A stretch of DNA of 64,000 nt from an uncultured Collinsella sp. (GCA_900543515.1 UQRW01000001.1:54509-118508); one strand, 5' to 3'. Counted from the first letter of the stretch, positions 33,838 to 44,717 are shown. Numbers and translations are program-made. The notes: generated from the letters alone by a model not told the origin.

Positions 33838-34545
33838 CTACTCCCATTCCTGCTCGTAAATATTGAGCGACTTCACGTAGCGCCCCTGGGCGCCCATGAT
33901 GTCGCGGACCAGGCGCAAAAAGAAGCTGACGCACGAGGTGTCGAAACCGTCCTCTAGGTCCTCGGGATGCACCGCGCCCGGCCCGTCGACCGCCGTGTCG
34001 CTCAGGCGCGCGATGTCATACAGGTAGAGCTGCCCCGCCGTCAGCCAGACATCGTCGACGCACGCGAGTCGCACCGCAATCGCACCATCGTTCCAGTGCT
34101 CCTTTTGCACGATATGTGGGTCGTAGACGTCAAAGCGACGGTCGGTGCGCGTATCCTTCAGCACGACCATGCCGGTCGCGGGATCCTTGTCCAAAATGCC
34201 AAAGCGCGAGAAATACTGCGTGTCACGCACCTGCTTAAGACGCCCGAGCGAAGCAGGAGAAATTGACGCTGGCGGCTCGTCCACATACAGTTCCAACAGC
34301 GTCTTGCCGTGGTAATAGGGGCGCTCAAACAGCAGCCAATCGGTAAACGCCATGTTGTAGGCCATGATTTCGTTTTGAGAAGGTTCCTCGCAATAGCTGA
34401 GCCACGGATCGACGATAATCTCGAACTGCTCGCGCGCCGGCTCCAGGAATTGAAACTTCCGCAGCATCCAAAAGTGGGCCATGTCGGCAATATCGTTGCC
34501 AACGGCTTCGGCCAGCTCTGCTCGGTTAAAAACTTGGTCAGTCAT
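33838..34545 (-). CDS. Conserved hypothetical protein (235 aa)
   Basis: I do not recognise this protein. It is soluble, acidic and rich in aromatic residues (MAHFWMLRKFQFLEPAREQ, DWLLFERPYYHGKTLLELY). It has no signal peptide, membrane helix or cysteine motif. The middle part has a beta-like pattern (MVVLKDTRTDRRFDVYD). GAGGAGG precedes the ATG, and codon use is like the neighbours, so it is a real gene of the host. Two 57-bp palindromes follow its stop. Confidence 0.7.
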   Translation of the reverse strand: MTDQVFNRAELAEAVGNDIADMAHFWMLRKFQFLEPAREQFEIIVDPWLSYCEEPSQNEIMAYNMAFTDWLLFERPYYHGKTLLELYVDEPPASISPASLGRLKQVRDTQYFSRFGILDKDPATGMVVLKDTRTDRRFDVYDPHIVQKEHWNDGAIAVRLACVDDVWLTAGQLYLYDIARLSDTAVDGPGAVHPEDLEDGFDTSCVSFFLRLVRDIMGAQGRYVKSLNIYEQEWE

Positions 34546-34856
34546 GGCATCCTCCTCAAACTGATGGGCCTCAATTTGAGCTTACGAGGAGGGCGGGCAA
34601 CCGAGGCAAGCGCGGGCAAAATAGGCCTTCGACTGCAAACCAGATGCTAACCAAACACTTGACGGGACACTTGACCGAATGAGCACACCGCAAAGAAACC
34701 GCAGGTAGACATAGACAGCCAACCCGCCCTTTTGAGCCAGATGCCCGCAGCCACCACAGAAAGAGCAGAGTAGCACAGGCGCAAACGTCGACGAATGAAC
34801 ACTTGTACGTCGACAAACGAACAGGCGCCCCGCGAAGAGTGTCCCCAACGACTAGA
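34546..34856. other. Intergenic stretch without a gene
   Basis: About 310 bases between the hypothetical gene and gltD. Short frames exist on the minus strand but lack ribosome sites and have unusual composition. I see no convincing gene or promoter pair; the GGAC hairpin starts beyond this stretch. Confidence 0.4.
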
Positions 34857-34899
34857 CAAAAAAGAACGTCCCCAATGGCTAGTCATGGGGGACGTTCTT
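34857..34899 (-). terminator. GGAC-type hairpin C, copy 2, terminator of gltD
   Basis: AAGAACGTCCCC (34862-34873) pairs with GGGGACGTTCTT (34888-34899). On the minus strand a run of six T follows. It begins 12 nt after the gltD stop. An overlapping CTAG-based pairing (GACTAG at 34850-34855, CTAGTC at 34879-34884) is possible. The arm word GGGACGTTC is shared with 12662-12719. Confidence 0.8.
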
Positions 34900-34910
34900 A
34901 AATGACTACC

Positions 34911-36392
<1,482 letters not shown>

Positions 36393-36397
36393 GGCAC

Positions 36398-39300
36398 TTA
36401 CGCCTCCTTCTTGGTCGAAGCAACAGAGCTGGCAGCCACGGACGCAGTGTCCGCAGCGCCGCCCGCGACATCAAAGCGAGCGACATCCGCGGCACTCGCG
36501 CGGCCGGTCACGATGTCAAACGCCAACTCCTCGGCCTGCGCATGCGTCTTGCCCACGGCCTCGCCCGCGGCGACAATCGCCAGCACGCGCTCGTACTCGG
36601 TCGGAATGACCTTCACAAAGTGCTTGCTCATCGTCTCAAAGCTGTAGAGCAGCTTGATGCCGCGTGGGCTCTGCGTCGCGTCCACGTGCTCCTGGATGAG
36701 CTCGCGAACCTGCGCCAGCTCGCCGGCCGTCGGGGCCTTGAGCTCCACGCTCTCATGGTTCACGCGGGCACTGAGCGTGCCGTACTGGTCAAAGACGTAG
36801 GCCACACCACCCGTCATGCCGGCGGCAAAATTCTGCCCGACCTCGCCCAGGATGAGCGCCAGACCGCCCGTCATGTACTCGCAGCCATGGTTGCCGCAGC
36901 CCTCGACCACCACGGTGGCACCGGAGTTGCGCACGGCAAAACGCTGGCCGGCAAGACCGTTAATGAAGCCGCGGCCGCTCGTGGCACCAAAGAACGCAAC
37001 GTTGCCCACGATGATGTTCTCGTCGAACTTGTAGGTCGCATGCGGGTTGGGGCGCACCGACACCTCACCGCCCGAAAGGCCCTTGCCAAAGTAGTCGTTG
37101 GCGTCGCCGCACACGTTGAGCGTAATGCCGCGCGGCAGGAAGGCACCAAAGCTCTGACCGGCCGAACCATCGCAATCGATGGTGATGGAGCCGGCGGGCA
37201 GGCCCTCGGGATGCGCCTTGGTCACCGCGTTGCCCAAGATAGTGCCCACGCAGCGGTTGACGTTGGCGATATCGGCGCGGAAGCGAATCGGACGCAGGTG
37301 CGCACGGGCATCGGCCGTATAGGGCACAAACAACGTGGAATCAAGCGTCTTGTCGAGCTCGCTGTCCGCGGCCATCTGCGGAAGGAAGTGGCGACCGTCG
37401 GCGCCCGGAATATGGGCACCGAACTCACAGGTCGCGCTCGCCAGCACGGGAGACAGATCGAGCTGGTTGGCCTTGCGGTTGCCCGGCACCTCGATCTGGC
37501 GCAGGCACTCGGGATGGCCGACCATCTCGTCGACGGTGCGGAAGCCCAGGCTCGCCATGACCTCGCGCAGCTGCTCGGCAACAAAGAGCATAAAGTGCTC
37601 AACGTGCTCGGGCTTGCCGCGGAAGCCGCGACGCAGGCGGCAGTTTTGCGTAGCGATGCCGGCCGGGCAGGTGTCCTGCTGGCAGTCGCGCTGCATGAGG
37701 CAGCCCATGGAGATGAGCGGCATGGTCGCAAAGCCAAACTCCTCGGCGCCCAGCAGGCAGGCGACGGCAACATCGGTGCCGTCCATGAGCTTGCCGTCGG
37801 CCTCGAGCACCACGCGCGAGCGCAGGCCGTTTTGCAGCAGCGTCTGCTGGGCCTCGGCAAGGCCGAGCTCCAGCGGCAGGCCAGCGTGCCAAATGGAATC
37901 GCGCGCCGCGGCACCCGAGCCGCCGTTATGGCCGCTGATCAAAATCTTGTCGGCGGCACCCTTGGCCACGCCGGTGGCAATGGTGCCGACGCCGGCCTCG
38001 CTGACCAGCTTGACCGACACGCGCGCACCGGGGTTGGCGTTCTTAAGATCGAAGATAAGCTCCGCCAGGTCCTCGATGGAGTAGATGTCGTGATGCGGCG
38101 GAGGCGAGATCAGGCCGATGCCGGGCGTGGACTGACGGACCTCGGCGATCCAGGGGTAGACCTTCTTGCCGGGCAGGTGGCCACCCTCGCCGGGCTTGGC
38201 GCCCTGGGCCATCTTGATCTGAATCTCGAAGGCGCTGCACAGGTAGCGGCTCGTCACGCCAAAGCGCGCGCTTGCCACCTGCTTGATGGCGGAGTTCTTG
38301 GAGTCACCGTTGGCCAGCGGGGTCTCGCGACGCGGATCCTCGCCGCCCTCGCCGGAGTTGGAACGGCCGTGCAGGCGGTTCATGGCGATGGCCATGCACT
38401 CGTGTGCTTCCTTGCTGATGGAGCCGTACGACATGGCGCCGGTGTTAAAGCGGCGGACGATGTTGAGCGCGGGCTCGACCTCGTCGAGTGCCACCGGGGT
38501 GCGGCCGCTGGCATCAAAGTCCAGCAAGTCGCGCAGGCGCACGGCACGGCCGGTGCGGTGCAGGCGGGCGCTGTACTCCTTAAAGGCGTCGTAGCTGTCC
38601 TCATGGCAGGCGGTCTGCAGCAAGTAGACAGTCTGCGGATCGATCAGGTGATCCTCGCCGCCGAGCGGGCGCCACTTGGTCAGGCCCAGCGTGGGCAGCT
38701 GATCGGGAGCTGGGCTCTTAAGGATAGCGAGCGCAGCGTCGTAGCGCTCGTTTTGCTCACGCTCGACGTCCTCGACACCCATACCGCCCACACGGCTCAC
38801 CGTGCCGGCGAAGTACGCGTTGACGAACTCCGGCGTAAAGCCCACGGCCTCGAAGATCTGCGCCGAATGGTAGCTCTGCACCGTAGAGATGCCCATCTTG
38901 GACATGATGGAGACGATGCCGGCGGTCGCAGCCTTGTTGTAGTTGGCGATGCCCTGCTCGGCCGTCACGTCCAGGTCGCCGCGCGCCGCCAGATCGCGGA
39001 TGCACGCGTGTGCGTTGTACGGATAGATGCCGCTCGCGGAGTAGCCCACCAGTGCTGCAAAGTCGTGCGGGGACACGGCGTCGCCGCACTCCACCACGAT
39101 GTCGGCAAAGGTACGCACGCCGGCGCGGATCAGGTGGTTGTGCACGCAGCCCACGGCGAGCAGCGACGGCACGGGCACCTCACCCGCAGCGGCACGATCG
39201 CTCAACACCACGATGTTCACGCCGTCGCGGACCGCAGCCTCAACGTCCTCTGCAAGCTGCTTGAGCGTAGCCTGCAGCGCGCCCTCGCCGGCATCGCGGC

Positions 39301-41095
39301 GGTACACGGCACGGAAACGGCAGGTCTTAAAGCCCACGCGGTCGATGGCGCAGATACGCTCGAACTCCTCCTCGTTGAGCAACGGGCGCTCCAAGCGAAC
39401 CAGCTGGCAGGCCGTGCGGGAGTCCTCGAGCAGGTTGCCGTGGTTGCCCAGATAGAGCGTGGTCGAGGTGACCATGTGCTCGCGCAGGGCATCGATCGGC
39501 GGATTCGTGACCTGGGCGAACAGCTGATAGAAATAATCGTAGAAGGATCGTGTCTTCTTGGACAGGCAGGCCAGCGGCGCATCGATGCCCATCGAGGCGA
39601 GCGGGGCCTTGCCCTGCTGGGCCATGGGACGCACGACCTCATCGACGTCATCCCAGTGATACCCGAGCTTAGCCATACGCACGGCGGCGGGCACCTCGGC
39701 GTCCTCGACCGGCGTCGCCGTGGCAGGCCTATCGAGCGCGTCGACGGTCAGCGTCTCCTCGGCAATCCAATCACGGTAGGGCTTTTCCTTGGCGTAACGG
39801 GCGCGCAGCTCTTCGTTGTAGATGACACGCCCGCGGGCAAAGTCGACCTCGAGCATCTGACCCGGTCCCAGACAGCCGCTCGTCAGGATGTTCTCGGGGC
39901 TCACCTCGATGGTGCCCACCTCGCTTGCCAGCATAAAGCGACCGTCGCGCGTCACATAGTAGCGGGCGGGACGCAGGCCGTTACGGTCGAGGGCGGCGCC
40001 CAGGGTGCGCCCGTCGGTAAAGGCGATGGCCGCCGGGCCATCCCACGGCTCCATGAGCATGGACTGGTAAGCGTCGTAGGCGCGGCGCTCCTCACTCAGG
40101 CTGTCGTTGTGGTCCCACGGCTCGGGCAGCAACATGGACGCGGCACGCGTGAGCGGACGACCGTTCATGACCAGGAACTCAAGCACATTGTCCAGAATCG
40201 CGGAGTCGGAACCCTCGCGGTTGATGATGGGCATCACGCGCTCAAGATCGTGCTGCAGCACGGGGCTGTACAGGTTGGGCTCGCGGGCGCGGATCCAGTT
40301 GACGTTGCCCTTGAGGGTGTTGATCTCGCCGTTGTGGATGATAAAGCGGTTGGGGTGCGCGCGCTCCCAGCTGGGCGTGGTGTTGGTGGAGTAGCGCGAA
40401 TGGACGAGCGCCACGGCCGTCTTAACGGCCGCGTCGTTGAGGTCGATGAAGAAGCGGCGCATCTGCGTGGCGACCAGCATGCCCTTGTACACGATAGTGC
40501 GCGAGCTCATAGAGCACACGTAGAAGATCTTGTCACGCAGGGCAAACTCGGCGTCAGCCTTCTTTTCGATGGTGCGGCGGCACACGTACAGGCGACGCTC
40601 AAAGGCATCTCCGGCGGGCGTGTCGTCCGGACGGCCCAGGAAGGCCTGCAGGATGGTAGGCATGCAGGCGCGGGCCGTCTCGCCCAGGTCGTGCGGGTCG
40701 ACGGGCACCTCGCGCCAAAAGAGCAGCGGCACGCCGGCCTCGGCGCAGCCCTCCTCAAACACGCGACGGGCATCCTCTACGCCCTTGTCATCCTGCGGGA
40801 AGAACAGCATGGCCACGCCATAGTCGCCCTCCGCCGGCAGAATCTGGCCGCACTTTTGGGCCTCTTTACGGAAAAAGTGATGCGGAACCTGGAACAGGAT
40901 GCCAGCGCCGTCGCCGGTGTTCTTCTCGAGTCCCGTGCCGCCGCGGTGCTCCAAGTTGACCAGAATGGACAGTGCATCGTCCAGAATCTGGTGATGGCGC
41001 TCACCGTTGATATCGGCAAGCGCGCCGATGCCACATGCATCGTGGTCGAATTCGGGGCGACAAAGGCCCTGCTGCTGAGCGGAATCTGCCTGCAT
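36398..41095 (-). CDS. gltB: Glutamate synthase large subunit
   Basis: A 1565-residue enzyme that makes two glutamates from glutamine and 2-oxoglutarate. The amidotransferase nucleophile is C21 in DHDACGIGAL, so 20 residues would be removed in maturation. Other marks are GDGAGILFQVPHHFF, the FMN/synthase region (RRFNTGAMSYGSISKEAH, GEGGHLPGKKVYPWIAEVR), and the 3Fe-4S cysteines in MQRDCQQDTCPAGIATQNC. The C-terminal beta-helix domain is present. Full length fits the bacterial family. It precedes gltD by 5 nt. Together with citrate synthase in this window it links carbon to nitrogen assimilation. Confidence 0.96.
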   Translation of the reverse strand: MQADSAQQQGLCRPEFDHDACGIGALADINGERHHQILDDALSILVNLEHRGGTGLEKNTGDGAGILFQVPHHFFRKEAQKCGQILPAEGDYGVAMLFFPQDDKGVEDARRVFEEGCAEAGVPLLFWREVPVDPHDLGETARACMPTILQAFLGRPDDTPAGDAFERRLYVCRRTIEKKADAEFALRDKIFYVCSMSSRTIVYKGMLVATQMRRFFIDLNDAAVKTAVALVHSRYSTNTTPSWERAHPNRFIIHNGEINTLKGNVNWIRAREPNLYSPVLQHDLERVMPIINREGSDSAILDNVLEFLVMNGRPLTRAASMLLPEPWDHNDSLSEERRAYDAYQSMLMEPWDGPAAIAFTDGRTLGAALDRNGLRPARYYVTRDGRFMLASEVGTIEVSPENILTSGCLGPGQMLEVDFARGRVIYNEELRARYAKEKPYRDWIAEETLTVDALDRPATATPVEDAEVPAAVRMAKLGYHWDDVDEVVRPMAQQGKAPLASMGIDAPLACLSKKTRSFYDYFYQLFAQVTNPPIDALREHMVTSTTLYLGNHGNLLEDSRTACQLVRLERPLLNEEEFERICAIDRVGFKTCRFRAVYRRDAGEGALQATLKQLAEDVEAAVRDGVNIVVLSDRAAAGEVPVPSLLAVGCVHNHLIRAGVRTFADIVVECGDAVSPHDFAALVGYSASGIYPYNAHACIRDLAARGDLDVTAEQGIANYNKAATAGIVSIMSKMGISTVQSYHSAQIFEAVGFTPEFVNAYFAGTVSRVGGMGVEDVEREQNERYDAALAILKSPAPDQLPTLGLTKWRPLGGEDHLIDPQTVYLLQTACHEDSYDAFKEYSARLHRTGRAVRLRDLLDFDASGRTPVALDEVEPALNIVRRFNTGAMSYGSISKEAHECMAIAMNRLHGRSNSGEGGEDPRRETPLANGDSKNSAIKQVASARFGVTSRYLCSAFEIQIKMAQGAKPGEGGHLPGKKVYPWIAEVRQSTPGIGLISPPPHHDIYSIEDLAELIFDLKNANPGARVSVKLVSEAGVGTIATGVAKGAADKILISGHNGGSGAAARDSIWHAGLPLELGLAEAQQTLLQNGLRSRVVLEADGKLMDGTDVAVACLLGAEEFGFATMPLISMGCLMQRDCQQDTCPAGIATQNCRLRRGFRGKPEHVEHFMLFVAEQLREVMASLGFRTVDEMVGHPECLRQIEVPGNRKANQLDLSPVLASATCEFGAHIPGADGRHFLPQMAADSELDKTLDSTLFVPYTADARAHLRPIRFRADIANVNRCVGTILGNAVTKAHPEGLPAGSITIDCDGSAGQSFGAFLPRGITLNVCGDANDYFGKGLSGGEVSVRPNPHATYKFDENIIVGNVAFFGATSGRGFINGLAGQRFAVRNSGATVVVEGCGNHGCEYMTGGLALILGEVGQNFAAGMTGGVAYVFDQYGTLSARVNHESVELKAPTAGELAQVRELIQEHVDATQSPRGIKLLYSFETMSKHFVKVIPTEYERVLAIVAAGEAVGKTHAQAEELAFDIVTGRASAADVARFDVAGGAADTASVAASSVASTKKEA

Positions 41096-41230
41096 CGCGA
41101 TCCTCTCCTAGATATTTAGACAGTCAGTTGAACAGGCATACTAGGAGCATCGCCGGCCCGTTGTGTTTCCCGCCCGTTTCGAAACAATCGCGTAACGCGC
41201 GCGGGACATCTACGTCTTGCCATCAAACGC

Positions 41231-41283
41231 GTACATCAGCCTCCAAACATGTCAAAAAACGACATCTTTGGAGGCTGACGTAC
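41231..41283. repeat. Hairpin between gltB and gpmA
   Basis: GTAC-ATCAGCCTCCAAA-CATGTC (41231-41253) faces GACAT-C-TTTGGAGGCTGA-CGTAC (41261-41283), giving more than 20 pairs with two small bulges and a loop of AAAAAAC. It lies in the divergent promoter region and may be an operator or a repeat. Confidence 0.55.
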
Positions 41284-41357
41284 ACCTTTTGGAGCAGAAC
41301 AGCATGTCCCCAATGCACCAACCCATCCCCGCTGGACCAATATTTTGTTAGTCGTGG

Positions 41358-41386
41358 TTAACTTTTTAGCCTAAAACGGGTATCCT
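41358..41386 (+). promoter_or_regulatory. Predicted promoter of gpmA
   Basis: TTAACT (41358-41363) and TATCCT (41381-41386) are 17 bp apart, about 50 bp before the gpmA ATG. Each box has four of six consensus bases. Confidence 0.45.
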
Positions 41387-41438
41387 TTGCGGCGTCAAAC
41401 AAACGGCACGCGTCCCGTGCCACATTAAGGAGGCCCCT

Positions 41439-42212
41439 ATGGCAAACCAGGCAGACCGGCAGACGATGCAACTCGTCCTTATCCGTCACGGAGAATCCGA
41501 GTGGAACAAGCTCAACCTGTTCACCGGCTGGACCGATGTCGAGCTCACCGACACGGGCCGCGAAGAGGCGGCGGCAGGCGGCCGCGCCCTCAAGGAAGCG
41601 GGCTTCGACTTTGACATCTGCTACACCTCGCGCCTCAAGCGCGCGATCCACACCCTCAACATCGTGCTCGGCCAGATGGACCACGAATGGCTGCCCGTCA
41701 TCAAATCCTGGAAGCTCAACGAGCGCCACTACGGCGCGCTGCAGGGTCTCAACAAGGCCGATGCCGCGGCGGAGCACGGCGACGAGCAGGTGCTCATCTG
41801 GCGCCGTTCCTTCGATGTCTGCCCGCCGGCGCTCGAGCCGGGCGACGGTCGCGACCCTCACACACAGGAGCAATACCGTGATGTCGCACCCGACCAGCTG
41901 CCCTATACCGAATGCCTCAAGGACACGATAGCCCGCGCCTGGCCTTATTTCGAAGACGAGATTCGCCCCCAGATGCTCGCCGGCAAGCGCGTGCTCATCG
42001 CCGCACACGGCAACTCCCTGCGCTCACTCGTCATGAAGCTCGAGCACCTCACGCCCGAGGAGATCCTCAAGGTCAACATCCCCACCGGCGTGCCGCTTGT
42101 CTACACCTTCGACACCGATTTCAACGTCCTCGACAAGCGCTACATCGGCGACCCAGTGACCATCGCCGCCAAGATTGACGCCGTGGCCAATCAGGGCAAA
42201 GCGCACAAGTAG
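41439..42212 (+). CDS. gpmA: 2,3-bisphosphoglycerate-dependent phosphoglycerate mutase
   Basis: A 257-residue glycolytic enzyme that interconverts 3- and 2-phosphoglycerate. The phospho-histidine is H17 in LIRHGESEWN. LNERHYGALQGLNKA and the second histidine in IAAHGNSLR complete the active site. FTGWTDVELTDTG is also typical. Length matches GpmA (about 250). AAGGAGG precedes the ATG by 5-6 nt. It is followed after 75 nt by an Nramp transporter that could share its transcript. Confidence 0.95.
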   Translation: MANQADRQTMQLVLIRHGESEWNKLNLFTGWTDVELTDTGREEAAAGGRALKEAGFDFDICYTSRLKRAIHTLNIVLGQMDHEWLPVIKSWKLNERHYGALQGLNKADAAAEHGDEQVLIWRRSFDVCPPALEPGDGRDPHTQEQYRDVAPDQLPYTECLKDTIARAWPYFEDEIRPQMLAGKRVLIAAHGNSLRSLVMKLEHLTPEEILKVNIPTGVPLVYTFDTDFNVLDKRYIGDPVTIAAKIDAVANQGKAHK

Positions 42213-42287
42213 CCCCAACCCAAATCCGACGCGTGGCGCCGCACGGCCCAGATGCGACGTCACGCCGCCCATACGCAGGAGCGCACC

Positions 42288-43544
42288 ATGCTCAACCATC
42301 TCAAACAACACTTTGGCTCCCGACGCACCGGTGGTCACGGAGGCCTAGACATTGCGCGGCACATCGGCCCCGGGCTGCTCGTAACCGTCGGCTTTATCGA
42401 CCCGGGCAACTGGGCCTCCAATATGGCAGCGGGCTCGCAGTTTGGCTACACGCTGCTGTGGATCGTCACGCTGTCCACGATTATGCTCATTGTGCTGCAG
42501 CACAACGCGGCGCACCTGGGCATCGCCACGGGCGCCTGTCTTGCCGAGGCCACGACACGTTACCTCCCCCGCCTCGTCGGGCGTGCGATACTCGGCAGCG
42601 CATATCTAGCCACGATCGCCACCGCCATGGCCGAGGTCCTGGGTGGTGCGATTGCCCTTCAAATGCTCTTTGGGCTGCCCGTGCGTGCGGGCTGCGCCAT
42701 CGTGGCGGCAGTATCGATGGCGATGCTCATGACGAACTCCTACAAGCGCGCCGAGCGATGGATCATCGCCTTCGTAGGCGTGGTAGGACTCTCGTTTTTG
42801 GCCGAGCTTGCGCTGGTCAAGGTCGACTGGCCGCAGGCCGCCGCAAGCTGGATCACACCCAGTATGCCCACCGGCTCGGCCGCGATTATCGTAAGTGTCC
42901 TAGGCGCGGTCGTTATGCCCCACAACCTCTTCCTGCACTCTGAGGTCATCCAATCCATGCACTTCGAAGGCCAAGGCGAGCAAGTTATCGAAGAACGCCT
43001 GCGCTACGAGCTCTTCGACACGCTCTTTTCGATGGGCGTGGGCTGGGCAATCAACTCGGCCATGGTCATCCTGGCCGCAACGACCTTCTTTGCGCACGGT
43101 ATGGTCGTAGACGACCTCGCCGTCGCAGCGGCCACGCTCTCCCCCATCTTAGGCCCGGCGAGCTCGACCATCTTTGCGGTGGCGCTGCTGTTTGCGGGCA
43201 TATCGAGTAGTGTGACGGCGGGCATGGCGGCGGGCACCATCACCGCGGGCATGTTCGACGAGGAATACGACATCCACGACCGGCACTCATCGATTGGAGT
43301 GGCGGCCTGTTTCGTCGGCGCAGTGGCGGCGTGCCTGATCGTCCCGAATCCTTTTGAGGGTCTCATCTGGAGTCAGGCGCTGTTGTCGCTTCAGTTGCCG
43401 ATTACGGTCTTTGTGCTCATACGACTCACCAGTTCGCCCCGCGTTATGGGCAAATACGCCAACTCGCGCCCGCTCAACGCGCTGCTCGTAGGGATCGGCG
43501 TCATCGTGACGATTCTCGACATCGTGCTGCTAACGGGGATGTGA
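42288..43544 (+). CDS. Nramp family divalent metal transporter
   Basis: A 418-residue polytopic protein. The metal site motifs are VGFIDPGNWASN in the first helix (DPGN) and VVMPHNLFLHSE in the sixth. The latter keeps the methionine of MPH typical of Mn/Fe transporters. About eleven hydrophobic segments are present. It would import Mn2+ or Fe2+ with protons. AGGAGCGCACC sets the ATG at 42288. I leave the symbol open because MntH orthology to E. coli is not sure. The two 57-bp palindromes follow its stop. Confidence 0.88.
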   Translation: MLNHLKQHFGSRRTGGHGGLDIARHIGPGLLVTVGFIDPGNWASNMAAGSQFGYTLLWIVTLSTIMLIVLQHNAAHLGIATGACLAEATTRYLPRLVGRAILGSAYLATIATAMAEVLGGAIALQMLFGLPVRAGCAIVAAVSMAMLMTNSYKRAERWIIAFVGVVGLSFLAELALVKVDWPQAAASWITPSMPTGSAAIIVSVLGAVVMPHNLFLHSEVIQSMHFEGQGEQVIEERLRYELFDTLFSMGVGWAINSAMVILAATTFFAHGMVVDDLAVAAATLSPILGPASSTIFAVALLFAGISSSVTAGMAAGTITAGMFDEEYDIHDRHSSIGVAACFVGAVAACLIVPNPFEGLIWSQALLSLQLPITVFVLIRLTSSPRVMGKYANSRPLNALLVGIGVIVTILDIVLLTGM

Positions 43545-43571
43545 TGGGACGGGGCGCCCACCCAGGCAAAC

Positions 43572-43628
43572 GTCTCGATCTGTAACATCTAGACCCGCTT
43601 TTGATGTTTATCTGTTACAGATTGAGAT
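43572..43628. repeat. 57-bp CTGTAACA palindrome, copy A7
   Basis: Arms 43572-43587 and 43613-43628; the centre begins TCTAGACCCGCTTTT, forward orientation. The start of A8 is exactly 80 bp further on. Confidence 0.9.
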
Positions 43629-43651
43629 CTTTCCGAGGGACAGCTCCGTTT

Positions 43652-43708
43652 GTCTCAATCTGTAACACGTAGACCCCGTTTCCACTGCTAGATGTTACAG
43701 ATTGAGAC
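43652..43708. repeat. 57-bp CTGTAACA palindrome, copy A8
   Basis: Arms 43652-43667 and 43693-43708 are perfect inverted copies. The centre has CGTAGACCCCGTTT, forward orientation. Against A6 the arm pair C-G has become T-A on both sides. Confidence 0.9.
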
Positions 43709-43757
43709 AAACGGTCGGCCGGACTCACGACGGACAGGATCGGCTAACAGCAGCCGT

Positions 43758-43780
43758 GATCCCTTGGGGACGGAGGAAAA
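43758..43780. repeat. GGAC-type repeat B, copy 3
   Basis: GATCCCTTGGGGACGGAGG followed by AAAA, the same as 19491-19513 except for one base. The second arm is absent; here it leads into the rubredoxin terminator. Confidence 0.6.
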
Positions 43781-43813
43781 GGGCCCCGGCCGGGATGACC
43801 GACCGGAGCCCTT
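43774..43813 (-). terminator. Terminator of the rubredoxin gene
   Basis: On the minus strand AAGGGCTCCGGTC (43813-43801) pairs with GGCCGGGGCCCTT (43791-43779), two positions as G-U wobbles, followed by TTTTCCTCC. It starts about 40 nt after the rubredoxin stop. Confidence 0.6.
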
Positions 43814-43852
43814 GGACAGAGCTATGTTCGGCTTTCGCCGTGTGCCTGCGAG

Positions 43853-43996
43853 CTACTCCTCGACGAGCTCAAACTGATCGGGACCGACGCCGCACACCGG
43901 GCACACATAATCCTCGGGCAGCTCGGGCGTATCGACCTCAACCTCGTAACCGCAAACGACGCACACAAACTTATACGTCTTCTTCTCCTCAGCCAT
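43853..43996 (-). CDS. Rubredoxin
   Basis: A 47-residue protein, [20 protein letters not shown] at the start and [12 protein letters not shown] near the end. The two CxxC pairs (C12-C15 and C32-C35) hold a single iron. The last part, [20 protein letters not shown], is standard rubredoxin; the first knuckle is CVVCGYE. GAGGAG precedes the ATG at 43996. It follows a flavin reductase gene by 89 nt on the same strand; in high-molecular-weight rubredoxins these two parts are fused. It should pass single electrons in oxygen or peroxide defence. Confidence 0.92.
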   Translation of the reverse strand: MAEEKKTYKFVCVVCGYEVEVDTPELPEDYVCPVCGVGPDQFELVEE

Positions 43997-44085
43997 GATG
44001 TTCTCCTCTCGAACGCGACTGGTGATGTACTTCGCTTATTAGTATATGTTCTCAATAAAATAATGCAAGTGATTTTACAACAATT

Positions 44086-44589
44086 CTAGCCTTGATAGGA
44101 CGAGGCCTTCGGAGGCGTCTTGCCCTTCAGAACCTTGTGGTAGTAGTCGTAGGTGAGCGGTGTCTCGTCGCTCAGGCGCTCGGCATCCTCGACCTCGCCG
44201 ATAAACAGCAGATGCGTGCCCACATCCACAGTGTCGATCAAACGGCAGCTAAACAGGGCCGCCGCGTGCTCGGGCACATAGGGCATGCCCAGTGCCGTCT
44301 CGCGGGTCTCGTATTTGGCAAACTTGTCATAATCGCTGCTGGTGCGGAACCCAAAGTTGCCGATGTAGGGCATATCGGCCGTCTGGTCGATTACAGTCAG
44401 TGCAAACGCTTTGGCCGATGCGATGACGCCCGAGGTGACGTTGTCCTTGTTCACAGCAACCGAAATGCGCGGCGGCATGGACGTCACCTGCACCGCCGTA
44501 TTGATGACGCAGCCGGCGCGCAGCCCGTCTGCCGCAGCGCTCACCACGTACAGACCACTCGGCATGGTAAAGAACGCAGTTTTGTCCAT
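44086..44589 (-). CDS. Flavin reductase domain protein (Hrb-like)
   Basis: A 167-residue FMN-binding split-barrel protein. MPSGLYVVSAAADGLRAGCV and INTAVQVTSMPPRISVAVNK are typical of the flavin reductase-like family, and the C-terminal DETPLTYDYYHKVLKGKTPP is the mark of the N-terminal part of high-molecular-weight rubredoxin (Hrb). In Moorella, Hrb accepts NADH electrons and serves an FprA-type oxygen reductase. Here the rubredoxin part is a separate gene downstream. GGGGAG precedes the ATG at 44589. Confidence 0.88.
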   Translation of the reverse strand: MDKTAFFTMPSGLYVVSAAADGLRAGCVINTAVQVTSMPPRISVAVNKDNVTSGVIASAKAFALTVIDQTADMPYIGNFGFRTSSDYDKFAKYETRETALGMPYVPEHAAALFSCRLIDTVDVGTHLLFIGEVEDAERLSDETPLTYDYYHKVLKGKTPPKASSYQG

Positions 44590-44640
44590 AACGATCACTC
44601 CCCTAACCCGGGTTGGTACCTTATGGATGTATGTACCCAC

Positions 44641-44671
44641 AAAAAAGGCGGCGCCCATAACGGACGCCGCC
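44641..44671 (-). terminator. Terminator downstream of smpB
   Basis: GGCGGCG (44671-44665) and CGCCGCC (44653-44647) on the minus strand enclose a short loop and are followed by six T. It ends the smpB transcript before the flavin reductase gene. Confidence 0.75.
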
Positions 44672-44717
44672 CCATACACATATGTGCCAAGATTGCAGGT
44701 CAGCCAAGTCCCTCCAC

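Noticed and set aside
34571..34886. Three overlapping minus-strand frames of 79-88 codons before the hypothetical gene
   Set aside because: They are rich in Cys, Leu and Arg, lack ribosome sites, overlap each other in different frames and run into the GGAC hairpin.
36542..41119. A 1525-codon open frame on the plus strand opposite gltB
   Set aside because: It mirrors gltB almost base for base, has low-complexity composition rich in His, Arg and Ala, and no ribosome site. Open antisense frames of this kind arise from GC-rich third codon positions.
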